A stretch of 49,856 bases of DNA from Propionibacteriaceae bacterium (lineage in GTDB: Bacteria; Actinomycetota; Actinomycetes; Propionibacteriales; Propionibacteriaceae), in NCBI GenBank assembly GCA_905372155.1, contig CAJPNZ010000012.1:1-49856 (forward strand), given 5' to 3'. The first letter of the stretch is position 1, and every line of letters begins with the position of its first letter. Under the pieces are notes generated by a model, which did not search any database, was not told where the DNA came from, and saw only the letters and a list, made by a program, of their open reading frames with translations. Below, piece by piece: positions 1-9,617 of the stretch. Position numbers and translations under genes: made by a program.

Positions 1-911
1 GTCTCCAGGCCCACCCCACCCGGCAGCAGGCCCGCGAGGGCCACGCCCGCGAATCGCTGCTGGGAATCCCCCTGAACGCCCCCGAACGTTCCTTCAAGGA
101 TGACTGGCCCAAACCCGAGACGATCGTCGCCCTGACCTCGTTCGAGGCCTTGGTCGGATTCCGCGACCCCTTGGTGACCGCCCAGTTGTTCGAGGCCCTC
201 GGGGTTGGCGACGCACTGGCCTCCGTGATCGGTCCCCTACGTGACCGCACCGGCTCCCCCGCCCTCCAGGAGGTTTTCCTGGACGTCCTCAGCCTCGATG
301 ACCGCCGCCACCTCGTCGACGAGGTGCTGGGCGCCGCCGTGAACCATCTCGACGCCCCCGGCGAACTCGGCGTCTTCGCCCGCACGGCCGTGGAGATCGA
401 CGAATTCTTCCCGTCCGACCCGGGAATCCTCGCGGCTTTGCTGCTGAACCGTTTCTCCCTCGAGCCCGGCCAGGCCCTGGCCCTGTCCCCTGGTGTGATG
501 CACAGCTACCTGCGCGGCACCTGCATCGAAGTGATGGCGAACTCCGACAACGTGCTGCGTGGCGGCCTGACCGGCAAACACATCGACGTCGACGCGCTCC
601 TGCACGTCGTCGATTTCACCCCGGGTCCGAGCGATGTGCTGTTGCCGAGCGGGTCGGACGGAACCTACATCTACCCGACGAGTTTCGAGGAGTTCGAGCT
701 GTGGCTGCTGCAGCCCACCGACGGGGACACCCTGCAGGTCCCGCGCGAGGATTCGGGCAGGATCTGCCTGGTCACCTCGGGATCGTTCGAATTGACCGGC
801 GATAGCGATCCGATCGTCCTGACAGCCGGCCATGCCGTGTTCGTGGCTGCCGAAGAGGTTGTCGTGGCACAAGGTGAGGGGCGGTTGTTCGTGGCCGCGA
901 CGGGAGTTTGA
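1..911 (+). CDS. manA: Mannose-6-phosphate isomerase, class I (3' part)
   Basis: The frame is open from the window edge, so the N-terminus lies outside; about 302 residues are visible. The protein interconverts mannose 6-phosphate and fructose 6-phosphate in the cytoplasm, linking glycolysis to mannosylation precursors. The visible part begins with LQAHPT, followed by a KDDWPKPE stretch and FEALVGFRD, all typical of type I zinc-dependent phosphomannose isomerases (zinc ligands Gln, His, Glu). Further on come LEPGQALALSPGVMHSYLRG and a C-terminal cupin-like segment. The gene ends 61 bp before a tRNA gene and no terminator is evident. The family is clear; regulation cannot be judged because the 5' end is missing. 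Confidence 0.93.
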   Translation, partial: LQAHPTRQQAREGHARESLLGIPLNAPERSFKDDWPKPETIVALTSFEALVGFRDPLVTAQLFEALGVGDALASVIGPLRDRTGSPALQEVFLDVLSLDDRRHLVDEVLGAAVNHLDAPGELGVFARTAVEIDEFFPSDPGILAALLLNRFSLEPGQALALSPGVMHSYLRGTCIEVMANSDNVLRGGLTGKHIDVDALLHVVDFTPGPSDVLLPSGSDGTYIYPTSFEEFELWLLQPTDGDTLQVPREDSGRICLVTSGSFELTGDSDPIVLTAGHAVFVAAEEVVVAQGEGRLFVAATGV

Positions 912-972
912 CCCCTCCTCCACGACCCCGACTTGGACACTTCGTTTCATCCGGGCACAATTGTGCCCACCT

Positions 973-1045
973 GCCTCCGTAGCTCAGCGGCCAGAGCGCT
1001 CGCCTTGTAAGCGAGTGGTCGAGGGTTCGACTCCCTCCGGGGGCT
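973..1045 (+). tRNA. tRNA-Thr (anticodon TGT)
   Basis: A complete cloverleaf can be folded by eye. The acceptor arm GCCTCCG (973-979) pairs with CGGGGGC (1038-1044). The D stem is GCTC/GAGC. The anticodon stem CTCGC/GCGAG encloses loop CTTGTAA with anticodon TGT at 1006-1008. The T arm GAGGG-TTCGACT-CCCTC is at 1021-1037. Discriminator base is T at 1045; CCA is not encoded. The anticodon reads ACA, hence threonine. Confidence 0.95.
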
Positions 1046-1089
1046 CCCCATGCGCCCTCAGCGCTGGACGTCCCGGGGTCCCGCTGGGC

Positions 1090-1095
1090 GATACT
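1090..1095 (+). promoter_or_regulatory. -10-like hexamer GATACT, possible leaderless start
   Basis: GATACT sits 5 nt before the ATG at 1101, and no Shine-Dalgarno sequence is visible. This spacing would place the transcription start at or next to the start codon. Confidence 0.4.
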
Positions 1096-1100
1096 GAGGC

Positions 1101-1655
1101 ATGACTTCTGAGGATGCGGTTCCTGAACGACCCGGCTGGCTGATCCTGTCCGCATGGTGCGCCTTCCTGTGCACGGTACCCTCCGCCCTGTGGCGGGTGG
1201 CCATGATCATGGGGTGGCTGCCGGACACCTCGGAGCTCCGCAGTCGCGAGCTGGAGCAGGACGCCGTCAACGGCTACCTCTACGTCTACGCACTGAGCAT
1301 CGTCCAGGTCGGCTTCGGTTTCCTCACCGTGGGTCTGGTACGGCCCTGGGGAGAGAGAATCCTCGGCCGGACGATCCCGCGCATCATTCCCACCCTGCTC
1401 GGGATCCTCGGGGGGCTGGCGGCCACCTGGATCTTCAACATCGCCATGGTCTCGGCCATCGCCTTCGGTCTCCGGCCGGACGGGGGCACCGTGAGCGGTT
1501 GGCCCCTGGTCATCATGGTGTGGTGCTATCTCCCCCTGCTGCTGTGGGGACCGCTCGCCGTGCTGTCGGCGTGCGGCTATTGGTGGGTGCGCAGACCGCC
1601 CAGGACCATCGCTTCCCGGGCCGCACGGGCGGAACCGGAGGACCCGGAGGATTGA
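1101..1655 (+). CDS. Hypothetical four-helix membrane protein
   Basis: This 184-residue protein has no family I recognise. About four hydrophobic segments are visible: near residues 11-31, 62-80, 93-122 and 132-160. The N-terminus is short and acidic (MTSEDAVPERPG) and the C-terminus is charged and rich in Pro, Arg and Glu. This suggests an integral membrane protein with short cytoplasmic tails. It begins at ATG just after a -10-like hexamer and lies alone between the tRNA and a methyltransferase gene on the same strand (58-bp gap). No catalytic motif was seen. Confidence 0.7.
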   Translation: MTSEDAVPERPGWLILSAWCAFLCTVPSALWRVAMIMGWLPDTSELRSRELEQDAVNGYLYVYALSIVQVGFGFLTVGLVRPWGERILGRTIPRIIPTLLGILGGLAATWIFNIAMVSAIAFGLRPDGGTVSGWPLVIMVWCYLPLLLWGPLAVLSACGYWWVRRPPRTIASRAARAEPEDPED

Positions 1656-1699
1656 CGCTCCTCCCGAACAGGGACTTCGACAATCGGGGAAACCCCGAG

Positions 1700-1705
1700 C
1701 ACAAT
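1700..1705 (+). promoter_or_regulatory. -10-like hexamer CACAAT before methyltransferase gene
   Basis: CACAAT ends 8 nt before the ATG at 1714, with no obvious Shine-Dalgarno sequence between. It is a weak candidate for a leaderless promoter. Confidence 0.25.
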
Positions 1706-1713
1706 GGGCGTCC

Positions 1714-2322
1714 ATGACTCCCGAGCCGAGCAAGTGGGCGCGCATGATCGCCGCGGACCCCGACCACTCCCACCGCTACGTCGAGCGCTTCAAGATCATG
1801 GAGGCGGCCGGGCACGACCTCTCCGGTGAGGCCCGAACGGTGGATGCCATGGCTCCCCGTGCGGCCCGCATCCTGGACGCGGGCTGCGGACCGGGCAGGC
1901 ACGCGGGCTGGCTTTTCGAACGCGGACATCACGTGGTGGGGGTGGACGTCGACCCCGTCCTGATCGCCGCCGCTCAGGAGGATCATCCCGGACCGACCTT
2001 CCTGGTAGGTGACCTGGCGGAACTGGATCTGCCCGCCCGCGGCATCGAGGCGAACTTCGACATCATCCTGTCCGCCGGGAACGTAATGGGTTTCCTGGCT
2101 CCCTCGACCCGCGTCGAGACCCTGCGCCGTCTCAGGGATCACCTGGCCCCCGAGGGCCGCGTGGTGGCCGGATTCGGCGCGGGCCGCGGCTACGAGTTCA
2201 CCGATTTCCTCGAGGACGCGCAAACCGCGGGCCTGAACCCGGAGCTGGCCTTCTCCACCTGGGATCTGCGTCCCTGGCGTCCGGGCAGCGACTTCCTGGT
2301 GGCCGTCCTCACCGCCTCCTGA
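1714..2322 (+). CDS. Class I SAM-dependent methyltransferase
   Basis: This 202-residue protein has the Rossmann-fold methyltransferase signature: motif I is LDAGCGPGRHAGWL and motif II the acidic VVGVDVDPVLI. Later come FDIILSAGNVMGFLAP (motif IV region) and LRDHLAPEGRVVAGF (post-motif strand typical of Methyltransf_11/25 families). The substrate cannot be told from sequence. The last 14 bp overlap the end of the convergent DedA gene, so both 3' ends share DNA. A cytoplasmic small-molecule methyltransferase is the likeliest reading. Confidence 0.85.
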   Translation: MTPEPSKWARMIAADPDHSHRYVERFKIMEAAGHDLSGEARTVDAMAPRAARILDAGCGPGRHAGWLFERGHHVVGVDVDPVLIAAAQEDHPGPTFLVGDLAELDLPARGIEANFDIILSAGNVMGFLAPSTRVETLRRLRDHLAPEGRVVAGFGAGRGYEFTDFLEDAQTAGLNPELAFSTWDLRPWRPGSDFLVAVLTAS

Positions 2323-3055
2323 CGGATTTCTTGGGTTTCAGGATCGCGGAGCCGAGCACCACCACCAGCAGGCCGATCGCGACGTAGGTCGCGATGCGGG
2401 CGTAGGCGTCGAGCAGACCGACCACCGGCTCCCCGATCTGCCAGCCGAACCAGAAGTACAGACCCAGCCAGAACCCTCCGGCCAGGAAGTCGTAGAGGAG
2501 GAAACGTTTCAGGCTGAGCCCCGTCGCCCCGGACAGCACGAAGACGACCGGCATGATGGGCAGCGGGATCGGCAGGTAGGCGATGACGAAACCCCAGGGG
2601 CCGAGTTTCTCGGCCCAGCGCACGGCCCGGGCGTAGTTGCGCGCCGCGCGTTTGCTGCTGCCCGCCCAGATCTCGATCATCCCGTGGCCCCACAGCTTTC
2701 CCGCCCACCAGTAGATCCAGTCGAGTTTGATGCTGGCCAAGGCCGCCACAAGCAGCACCACCGGCCAGTGAGGCAGCCGCCCGACCCCGGCGAGCGCCCC
2801 GCTGGCGGCGACGGAGACCCTCCCGCCCGTGATCATGGCCAACACTTCCGTGGCCGACCCGAACAGCAACCCGCGCAGGGGGAGCGTCGCCAGGCCGTAG
2901 ACGCTGTAGATACCGATCCACACCATGCACGCGATGTCCGCGCGCCCCGGCTTGTGTTTCCAGGGCATGCCGTCGGCCTGCCACCATTCCTCGGCGGCCT
3001 GTTCCTCGCCCTCGGCTTCGGGGATCTCTTCGGTGGTTCCGGGTTCCTCGCTCAC
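2309..3055 (-). CDS. DedA / SNARE-associated family membrane protein
   Basis: The protein (248 residues from the chosen GTG) has an acidic N-terminal tail rich in Glu, then several membrane helices. Its central segment reads PIPLPIMPVVFVLSGATG followed by LSLKRFLLYDFLAG. The proline-rich re-entrant loop and following glycines are typical of the DedA (PF09335) family, whose members act in membrane lipid handling and homeostasis. The open frame continues upstream to 3259, but that extension is Arg/Pro-rich and uncharacteristic, so I place the start at GTG 3055; this is uncertain because the ribosome binding site is weak. It converges with the methyltransferase gene. Confidence 0.8.
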   Translation of the reverse strand: MSEEPGTTEEIPEAEGEEQAAEEWWQADGMPWKHKPGRADIACMVWIGIYSVYGLATLPLRGLLFGSATEVLAMITGGRVSVAASGALAGVGRLPHWPVVLLVAALASIKLDWIYWWAGKLWGHGMIEIWAGSSKRAARNYARAVRWAEKLGPWGFVIAYLPIPLPIMPVVFVLSGATGLSLKRFLLYDFLAGGFWLGLYFWFGWQIGEPVVGLLDAYARIATYVAIGLLVVVLGSAILKPKKSVRRR

Positions 3056-3321
3056 CCGCTCGATGGTACGCGAGGGTTTCCACGGATCCTCATTCCCGGA
3101 CACAATATTCCCGATTCCCGCCACGAAGGTTCTAGGTCTGCCCGACTTCCCAGTTCGGATGCGACGTGCCCACCCCATCGCGGGCGATTGTCCCGACTCA
3201 AACCGGTCATCCGGGGGTTCACGGCCCGCCTCGACCGTCCACCGGGAAACCACCCGCACCAGTCCAGGTGTCTCTCACCCCAGCCATTCGGCGGATCCCG
3301 CGTCCGAACCGCTGGCGGCGC

Positions 3322-4281
3322 TCAGCCCAGAAGAGTGTGGGCGTCCCGGATGTCGGAGGGCATGCACGAAAGATGGTCCTCGAGCGACAACTGTGCATGC
3401 TGCGCCGCTGTCACCCGAGCGGGCGGACGGATTCCCCAGACACGGTTGCACAGCGCGATCAGGGCCGACCCATCGACCAGTTCAATACCGACTTCCCGGG
3501 CATACGCAATCGCTTCTCCGGAGAACGTGGCCGTGGTCACCAGGATGAGGTGGCCGGCCCCCTCAACCGCATTGGCCCCGAAGAGTTTCTGAAGGATGGG
3601 ACGTCCAACAGAGTTGGAAGGTTCGAAACACTTGCATTCGACCAAGGTCATCTGGCCGTCCCGGAACATTCTCAGATCGAACCCGCCGTCCGCCACCGGA
3701 GGAGTGATCTCCACCCGATACCCGAGACCGTGGTACAGCTCCGCACAGAAGTACTCGAACTGCGTCGGGTCACCGGCGAAACGCCGATGGAGGTCCTCGC
3801 CTGCGTCCCAGGATGATCGCCGATCATGGAAGTTGTTCCGGTTGAGTTTGTCCGTCTCCTCGCTCGACAGAGCGATCGCGTGGCCTCTGGCCCGCAACGC
3901 GATGACGAGGTCGTAGATGCGAACAACGGACCGGGAGACGAGACGCCAACGTCCCAGTTCGAGCACCGAATATCCCTTGATCACCTCGTTGTTCCGATAC
4001 CTTCGGTCCCTCGTACCGTCCTTCTTCGCCATTCTCCAGCGCGGATACACCAGGACGAACGCCCCTATTTCGCGAACAACCTTGGCGGGCTTTGCCCGGA
4101 TTTCTTTCGGGAGTCGAATCCTGAGTTCAGTTTCAGCCCGTGACCTGCGAATTCTTGCGCCAGCCGCCCGAAAGATCCACAACAGGAACCACAGGAGCAG
4201 CAGCCCTGCGGCGCCCAGTCCTATCGGGACCAGAACTGGCATGCTCGCCGCCAGGAAGTCTCCCACGAACTGACTGAGCAT
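3322..4281 (-). CDS. Membrane-anchored Mrr-like restriction endonuclease
   Basis: This 319-residue protein has a hydrophobic helix at about residues 15-38, followed by a basic stretch, so it is probably membrane-anchored with a cytoplasmic body. Residues ~174-272 match the Mrr_cat fold. FEYFCAELYHGLGYRVEITP leads into DGGFDLRMF, then VECKC, giving a PD-(D/E)xK arrangement with D202, E215 and K217. QKLFGANAVEGAGHLILVTT and the ATFSGEAIAYA segment complete it. Mrr-type enzymes cleave modified DNA. No methyltransferase or specificity gene is adjacent, so it looks like an orphan defence or DNA-quality nuclease. The central ~110 residues between the helix and the nuclease are not recognised. Confidence 0.82.
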   Translation of the reverse strand: MLSQFVGDFLAASMPVLVPIGLGAAGLLLLWFLLWIFRAAGARIRRSRAETELRIRLPKEIRAKPAKVVREIGAFVLVYPRWRMAKKDGTRDRRYRNNEVIKGYSVLELGRWRLVSRSVVRIYDLVIALRARGHAIALSSEETDKLNRNNFHDRRSSWDAGEDLHRRFAGDPTQFEYFCAELYHGLGYRVEITPPVADGGFDLRMFRDGQMTLVECKCFEPSNSVGRPILQKLFGANAVEGAGHLILVTTATFSGEAIAYAREVGIELVDGSALIALCNRVWGIRPPARVTAAQHAQLSLEDHLSCMPSDIRDAHTLLG

Positions 4282-4855
4282 GTTTCCATTCCCCCCGGAT
4301 GCCTCTCAAGCAGGGGAGCATATCCAACCGGGTTTCCGGGATTGATGCGCCCTCGCGTTTTCTCGGCTCCTGCCCCGAACCAGTGGTGTCGCCGCGACCA
4401 GCCGGGCAGCGTGACCGACGTTCCGAGGAACCGGCCCCCGCGAAGGCACCTCAGAACACGACGCTTTCCGTCCAACAGCAGTCACCGCATGACCGAGGAA
4501 CATCCACCACCCGAAGGAGGCAGGGGCATCCGACACGCCACCCCGCCGAGCTGCCGGACCTCACGACTCGGCCACACGAACCAGCCGGCCCTCACCCACC
4601 GGAACTCACGTATCCGGCGGCGGAGTCGATCAACCGTCCGCAGGGCATCGACGGTTCGCGGGCACTGGTGGGTCGCGAGGTTTTCCGGAGTAGCCGCTTG
4701 GCGCCACGGAAATCTCCGAAAAAGAAGACACCCATCGCTCCGAGGGGTCGCTCACACGAGAAAATAGGCGACTGTTACCCTGTTCTGCGAGGAAGAGTCA
4801 CTTCCACCACTACGGATCGTCGGGCACGTACCTGCCCGTGGAAAGGAAATGTGGC
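4282..4855. other. Intergenic region, 574 bp, no gene recognised
   Basis: No convincing coding region was found on either strand. Short open frames here have no start signals or recognisable motifs. Its proximal end holds the start region of the Mrr-like gene. Its distal end holds a possible -10 hexamer TACCCT near 4777 and an 18-bp palindrome just before the ABC ATPase gene. Repeated Pro/Arg-coding runs and lower order than the flanking genes suggest a decayed or regulatory stretch. Confidence 0.5.
4821..4838 (+). promoter_or_regulatory. 18-bp palindrome, candidate operator of the ABC ATPase gene
   Basis: CGGGCACGTACCTGCCCG is palindromic in 16 of 18 positions around a central GTAC. It ends 17 nt before the ATG at 4856 and abuts the Shine-Dalgarno region. 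It could be a repressor site for a sugar-responsive regulator or a short RNA hairpin. The regulator is not in this window. Confidence 0.45.
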
Positions 4856-5953
<1,098 letters not shown>

Positions 5954-5966
5954 AACACCTGAGACG

Positions 5967-6011
5967 AACGAGGTCCTGTGCCCCGCCCCGGGGCGCAGGA
6001 CCTCGTTTTTC
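5967..6011 (+). terminator. Rho-independent terminator after ugpC
   Basis: A long stem is formed by AACGAGGTCCTG and its complement CAGGACCTCGTT, extended inward by GCCCCG/CGGGGC with one mismatch. It is followed by five or more Ts at 6006-6011. It lies 13 bp after the stop codon of the ABC ATPase gene. Confidence 0.93.
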
Positions 6012-6144
6012 ATTCACCGGGCCGGGAACCGGCCAAGAGCCATCCGGGCGGAACCGGGACGAACCCGATGAGATGAGGGCCCAGAACACGGCCGGGGTGC
6101 GGTAGCTTGGGGCCGGATCTGACGCCCCTGCACAGGAGACGGCC

Positions 6145-7302
6145 ATGGCAGAACTCGGTACCTGGACCCGCGCGATGCGCTCCGGGCTCGGAACGGACAC
6201 CTCCCACCGGGCGGTCGTGCCACCCATCCATCTCTCGACGAACTACGTCTTCGCGGCCCCCGGGGAACCGGGCGACTACGACTACTCCCGCGCCGGAAAC
6301 CCCACCCGCGACCTCCTCTCGGACGCCTTGGCGACCCTGGAGGGAGGCGCGGCCGCCACAGTGGTGGCGACGGGCCTGGCGGCCGTGACGCTGCTCGTCG
6401 AGGAGCTGGTCCCGGTCGGCGGCGTGGTGGTCTGCCAGCACGACTGCTACGGCGGGACCTGGCGGCTGTTGAACCACCACGCCACCCGGGGCCGCCTGGA
6501 GGCGCGATTCGTTGACTTCAACGACCCCGCGGCCTTCGCTGCTGCTCTCGACGGCGCCTCGATGGTGCTGGCGGAAACCCCGTCGAATCCCCTGCTGCGG
6601 ATCACCGACCTGGGGGCCGTTGCCGAGGCCACCCACGCCGCCGGCGCGCAGCTGGTGGCAGACAACACCTTCTGCTCGCCGCTGCTGCAGCGCCCCATCG
6701 ACCTCGGCGCGGACTATGTGCTGCACTCCACCACCAAGTTCATCAACGGGCACTCCGACGTGGTCGGGGGGGCCGTGGTAATCCGCGACCCCGAGACCGC
6801 GGAGCACGTGGACTGGTTGGCCAACGTCCTCGGCCTGACCGCCGGCGCCTTCGATTCCTACCTGGCGCTGCGGGGGTTGCGGACCTTGGATGCGCGCATC
6901 CGGATGCACGCGATCAACACCGAGGCGGTCGTCGACGCCGCGCAGGGACACCCCGCCGTCGCCGCTCTGCACTGGCCCGGACTGGAAACCCACCCGGGAC
7001 ACGAACTGGCCGCCAGGCAGCAGTCCGGTTTCGGATCGCTGCTGAGCATCGACCTGGCGGGTGGCCGTCCCGCCGCCGAACGTTTCCTGCAGGGGCTGCA
7101 GGTCTTCCACCTGGCGGAGTCCTTGGGTGGGGTGGAGTCGCTGATCTGCCACCCGGCGACCATGACCCACGCCGGCATGAGCCCGGAGGCCCGTGCAGTC
7201 GCCGGGATCGGCGACGGCCTGCTGCGTCTCAGCATCGGCCTGGAGTCCGCGGAGGACTTGGCAGCAGCTGTTTCCGAGGCCCTGGAGAGGGCACGGGAAT
7301 AA
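6145..7302 (+). CDS. metB: Cystathionine gamma-synthase
   Basis: This 385-residue PLP enzyme condenses an O-acylhomoserine with cysteine to cystathionine in methionine biosynthesis. Diagnostic segments are VVPPIHLSTNY near the N-terminus, DYSRAGNPTRD, QHDCYGGTWRL, ETPSNPLLRITD and VADNTFCSPLLQRP. The PLP-lysine segment is STTKFINGHSDVVGG. GGVESLICHPATMTHAGM near the C-terminus matches the MetB/MetC family closely. Overall order and length agree with cystathionine gamma-synthases; a related O-acylhomoserine sulfhydrylase is possible but less likely. AGGAGA at 6136-6141 serves the ATG. The gene appears monocistronic, isolated by the upstream terminator. No SAM-type riboswitch was recognised in the 130-bp leader. 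Confidence 0.92.
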   Translation: MAELGTWTRAMRSGLGTDTSHRAVVPPIHLSTNYVFAAPGEPGDYDYSRAGNPTRDLLSDALATLEGGAAATVVATGLAAVTLLVEELVPVGGVVVCQHDCYGGTWRLLNHHATRGRLEARFVDFNDPAAFAAALDGASMVLAETPSNPLLRITDLGAVAEATHAAGAQLVADNTFCSPLLQRPIDLGADYVLHSTTKFINGHSDVVGGAVVIRDPETAEHVDWLANVLGLTAGAFDSYLALRGLRTLDARIRMHAINTEAVVDAAQGHPAVAALHWPGLETHPGHELAARQQSGFGSLLSIDLAGGRPAAERFLQGLQVFHLAESLGGVESLICHPATMTHAGMSPEARAVAGIGDGLLRLSIGLESAEDLAAAVSEALERARE

Positions 7303-7337
7303 CGCCACGCCACCCCCTTGAGGTCGTGGGAACCAGT

Positions 7338-7366
7338 TTGGTTAGACTGGCCGGACAATCGATACA
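7338..7366 (+). promoter_or_regulatory. Possible promoter of the pfl operon
   Basis: TTGGTT (7338-7343) and GATACA (7361-7366) are separated by 17 bp within the 178-bp gap before pflB. A 5-bp inverted repeat CCAGT/ACTGG (7333-7337, 7346-7350) straddles the -35-like element and might be a regulator site. No clear FNR or Rex consensus was found. The support is weak. Confidence 0.3.
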
Positions 7367-7480
7367 TGAACCGCTCATCCGTCACACAAAACGCTTACCA
7401 TCACACCGTGGCCCCACCTGACGTTCCATTCGCAGGCTCGGTCACCGCTGATGACCCAACGTTCTAAGGAAAGAGGCCCC

Positions 7481-9589
7481 ATGACCCTCCTCACGGAAAC
7501 CGTTCCCGAGAGCCCCTCCCCAGCCGACCCCTGGGACGGTTTCGTCCCCGGACCATGGCAGGAAAGGATCGACGTACGGGATTTCGTCCAGCGAAACTAC
7601 ACACCGTACACAGGTGATGCATCGTTCCTCGCTGGCCCGACATCCAAGACCCTGCGGGTCTGGGACACCTTGGAGAAGGACTACCTGTCGGTCGAGCGCG
7701 CTCGACGCGTCTACGACGTGGACACCGAGACTCCTGCCGACATCGATGCCTTTGCCCCAGGCCACATCAGCGAGGACGACGACGTGGTCGTCGGCCTGCA
7801 GACCGACACCCCGCTGAAACGGGCGATGATGCCCAACGGTGGCTGGCGCATGGTGGAGACCGCGATCCGCGAGGCGGGCAAGGAACCCGACCAGGACGTC
7901 AAGGACATCTTCACGAAGTACCGCAAGACCCACAACGAGGCGGTCTTCGACATCTACACCCCCCGCATCCGCGCCGCCCGTTCCGCACACGTGATCACCG
8001 GCCTGCCCGACGCCTACGGCCGCGGCCGCATCATCGGCGACTACCGCAGGGTCGCGCTGTACGGGGTGGACAAGCTGATCGAGTTCAAGCAGGCCGACAA
8101 GGCCGCCGTGGACGAAGCCCCGTTCTCGGAGCACTGGGCACGGTTCCGTGAGGAGCACGCCGAGCAGATCAAGGCGTTGAAGAAGCTCAAGGCCATGGCC
8201 GCCAGCTACGGCTTCGACATCTCCGGTCCCGCGCGCAACGCGAAGGAAGCCGTGCAGTGGACCTACTTCGGCTACCTGGCCTCCGTGAAATCGCAGGACG
8301 GCGCCGCCATGAGCATCGGGCGACTGTCGGCGTTCTTCGACTGCTACTTCCAGCGCGACCTCGACGCGGGCCTGATCACCGAGGAGGACGCCCAGGAAAT
8401 CATCGACGCCCTGGTGATCAAGCTGCGGATCGTGCGTTTCCTGCGCACCATCGAGTACGACCAGATCTTCTCCGGCGACCCCTACTGGGCCACCTGGTCC
8501 GATGCCGGCATCGGTGAGGACGGCCGCTCCTTGGTGACCAAGACCTCGTTCCGCCTGCTGCAGACGCTGCGCAACCTGGGGCCCGCCCCGGAGCCGAACA
8601 TCACGATCTTCTGGGACCCGAAACTGCCCAAGGGATACAAGGATTTCTGCGCCGCGATCTCGATCGAGACCTCATCGATACAGTACGAGGCCGATGAACA
8701 GATCCGCTCCCACTGGGGCGATGACGCCGCCATCGCGTGCTGCGTCTCGCCGATGCGCGTCGGCAAGCAGATGCAGTTCTTCGGCGCCCGCATGAACGCC
8801 GCCAAGGCCCTGCTTTACGCCATCAACGGTGGCCGCGACGAAATGAGCGGAAAGCTGATCGTTCCCGACCACGAGGGGGTCGTGGGTGATGGTCCCCTCG
8901 ACTTCGACGACGTGTGGATGCGCTACGAGAAGATGCTCGACTGGGTGGCCGCAACCTACGTCGAGGCCCTCAACATCATCCACTACTGCCACGACCGCTA
9001 CGCCTACGAGTCGATCGAGATGGCGCTGCACGACTCCGACATCGTGCGCACCCTGGGTTGCGGCATCGCGGGTCTGTCGATCGTCGCGGACTCGCTGTCG
9101 GCCATCAAGTACGCCAAGGTGACCCCCGTTCGAGACGAAACGGGGCTCGTGATCGACTACATCACCGAGGGCGACTTCCCCACCTACGGCAACGACGACG
9201 ACCGGGCCGACGAGATCGCCGCCGCCATCGTCCACACCGTGATGAGCAAGATCAAGGAAATCCCGCTGTACCGCGACGCCATGCCGACCCAGTCGGTGCT
9301 GACGATCACCTCCAACGTGGTCTACGGCAAGGCGACGGGCTCGTTCCCCTCGGGTCACAAGGCCGGCACCCCGTTCGCTCCGGGCGCCAACCCCGAGAAC
9401 GGCGTGGACAACCACGGCATGCTCGCCTCGATGCTCTCGGTGGGCAAGCTCGACTACTCCGACGCCCTGGACGGCATCTCCCTGACCAACACCATCACCC
9501 CGTCCGGCCTCGGCCGCACCAAGGAAGAACAGGTCAACAACCTCGTGGGCATCCTCGACGCCGGTTTCGTGCCCGAGGACTGCTGCTGA
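7481..9589 (+). CDS. pflB: Pyruvate formate-lyase catalytic subunit lacking the glycyl-radical domain
   Basis: This 702-residue protein is the large part of formate C-acetyltransferase, which converts pyruvate and CoA to acetyl-CoA and formate during anaerobic growth. The active-site pair is C420-C421 in DDAAIACCVSPM. The C-terminal region reaches SVLTITSNVVYGKATG, FAPGANPENGVDNHG and TNTITPSGLGRTKEEQVNN, then stops after DAGFVPEDCC. Full-length enzymes (about 760 residues in E. coli) continue here into the NREtL...RVSGYA glycyl-radical domain, which in this window is the next ORF. An in-frame GTG/ATG at 7451 exists, but AAGGAAAGAGG just before 7481 decides the start. It heads the operon pflB-(9618)-pflA. 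The truncation looks genuine, not a frameshift: the stop is followed by a separate ribosome binding site and start codon. Confidence 0.93.
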   Translation: MTLLTETVPESPSPADPWDGFVPGPWQERIDVRDFVQRNYTPYTGDASFLAGPTSKTLRVWDTLEKDYLSVERARRVYDVDTETPADIDAFAPGHISEDDDVVVGLQTDTPLKRAMMPNGGWRMVETAIREAGKEPDQDVKDIFTKYRKTHNEAVFDIYTPRIRAARSAHVITGLPDAYGRGRIIGDYRRVALYGVDKLIEFKQADKAAVDEAPFSEHWARFREEHAEQIKALKKLKAMAASYGFDISGPARNAKEAVQWTYFGYLASVKSQDGAAMSIGRLSAFFDCYFQRDLDAGLITEEDAQEIIDALVIKLRIVRFLRTIEYDQIFSGDPYWATWSDAGIGEDGRSLVTKTSFRLLQTLRNLGPAPEPNITIFWDPKLPKGYKDFCAAISIETSSIQYEADEQIRSHWGDDAAIACCVSPMRVGKQMQFFGARMNAAKALLYAINGGRDEMSGKLIVPDHEGVVGDGPLDFDDVWMRYEKMLDWVAATYVEALNIIHYCHDRYAYESIEMALHDSDIVRTLGCGIAGLSIVADSLSAIKYAKVTPVRDETGLVIDYITEGDFPTYGNDDDRADEIAAAIVHTVMSKIKEIPLYRDAMPTQSVLTITSNVVYGKATGSFPSGHKAGTPFAPGANPENGVDNHGMLASMLSVGKLDYSDALDGISLTNTITPSGLGRTKEEQVNNLVGILDAGFVPEDCC

Positions 9590-9617
9590 TTCATCAACCA
9601 ACCCAGGAGAAAGAAAA

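Noticed and set aside
6012..6144. Possible SAM-type riboswitch before metB
   Set aside because: The leader is short and GC-rich, and no conserved SAM-I, SAM-II or SAM-IV core could be folded by eye.
9587..9617. Programmed readthrough or frameshift joining the two lyase parts
   Set aside because: There is no slippery heptamer. The stop is followed by a 28-nt gap with its own AGGAG and ATG, and the N-terminus of the small ORF differs from the lyase linker. Two proteins is the simpler reading.
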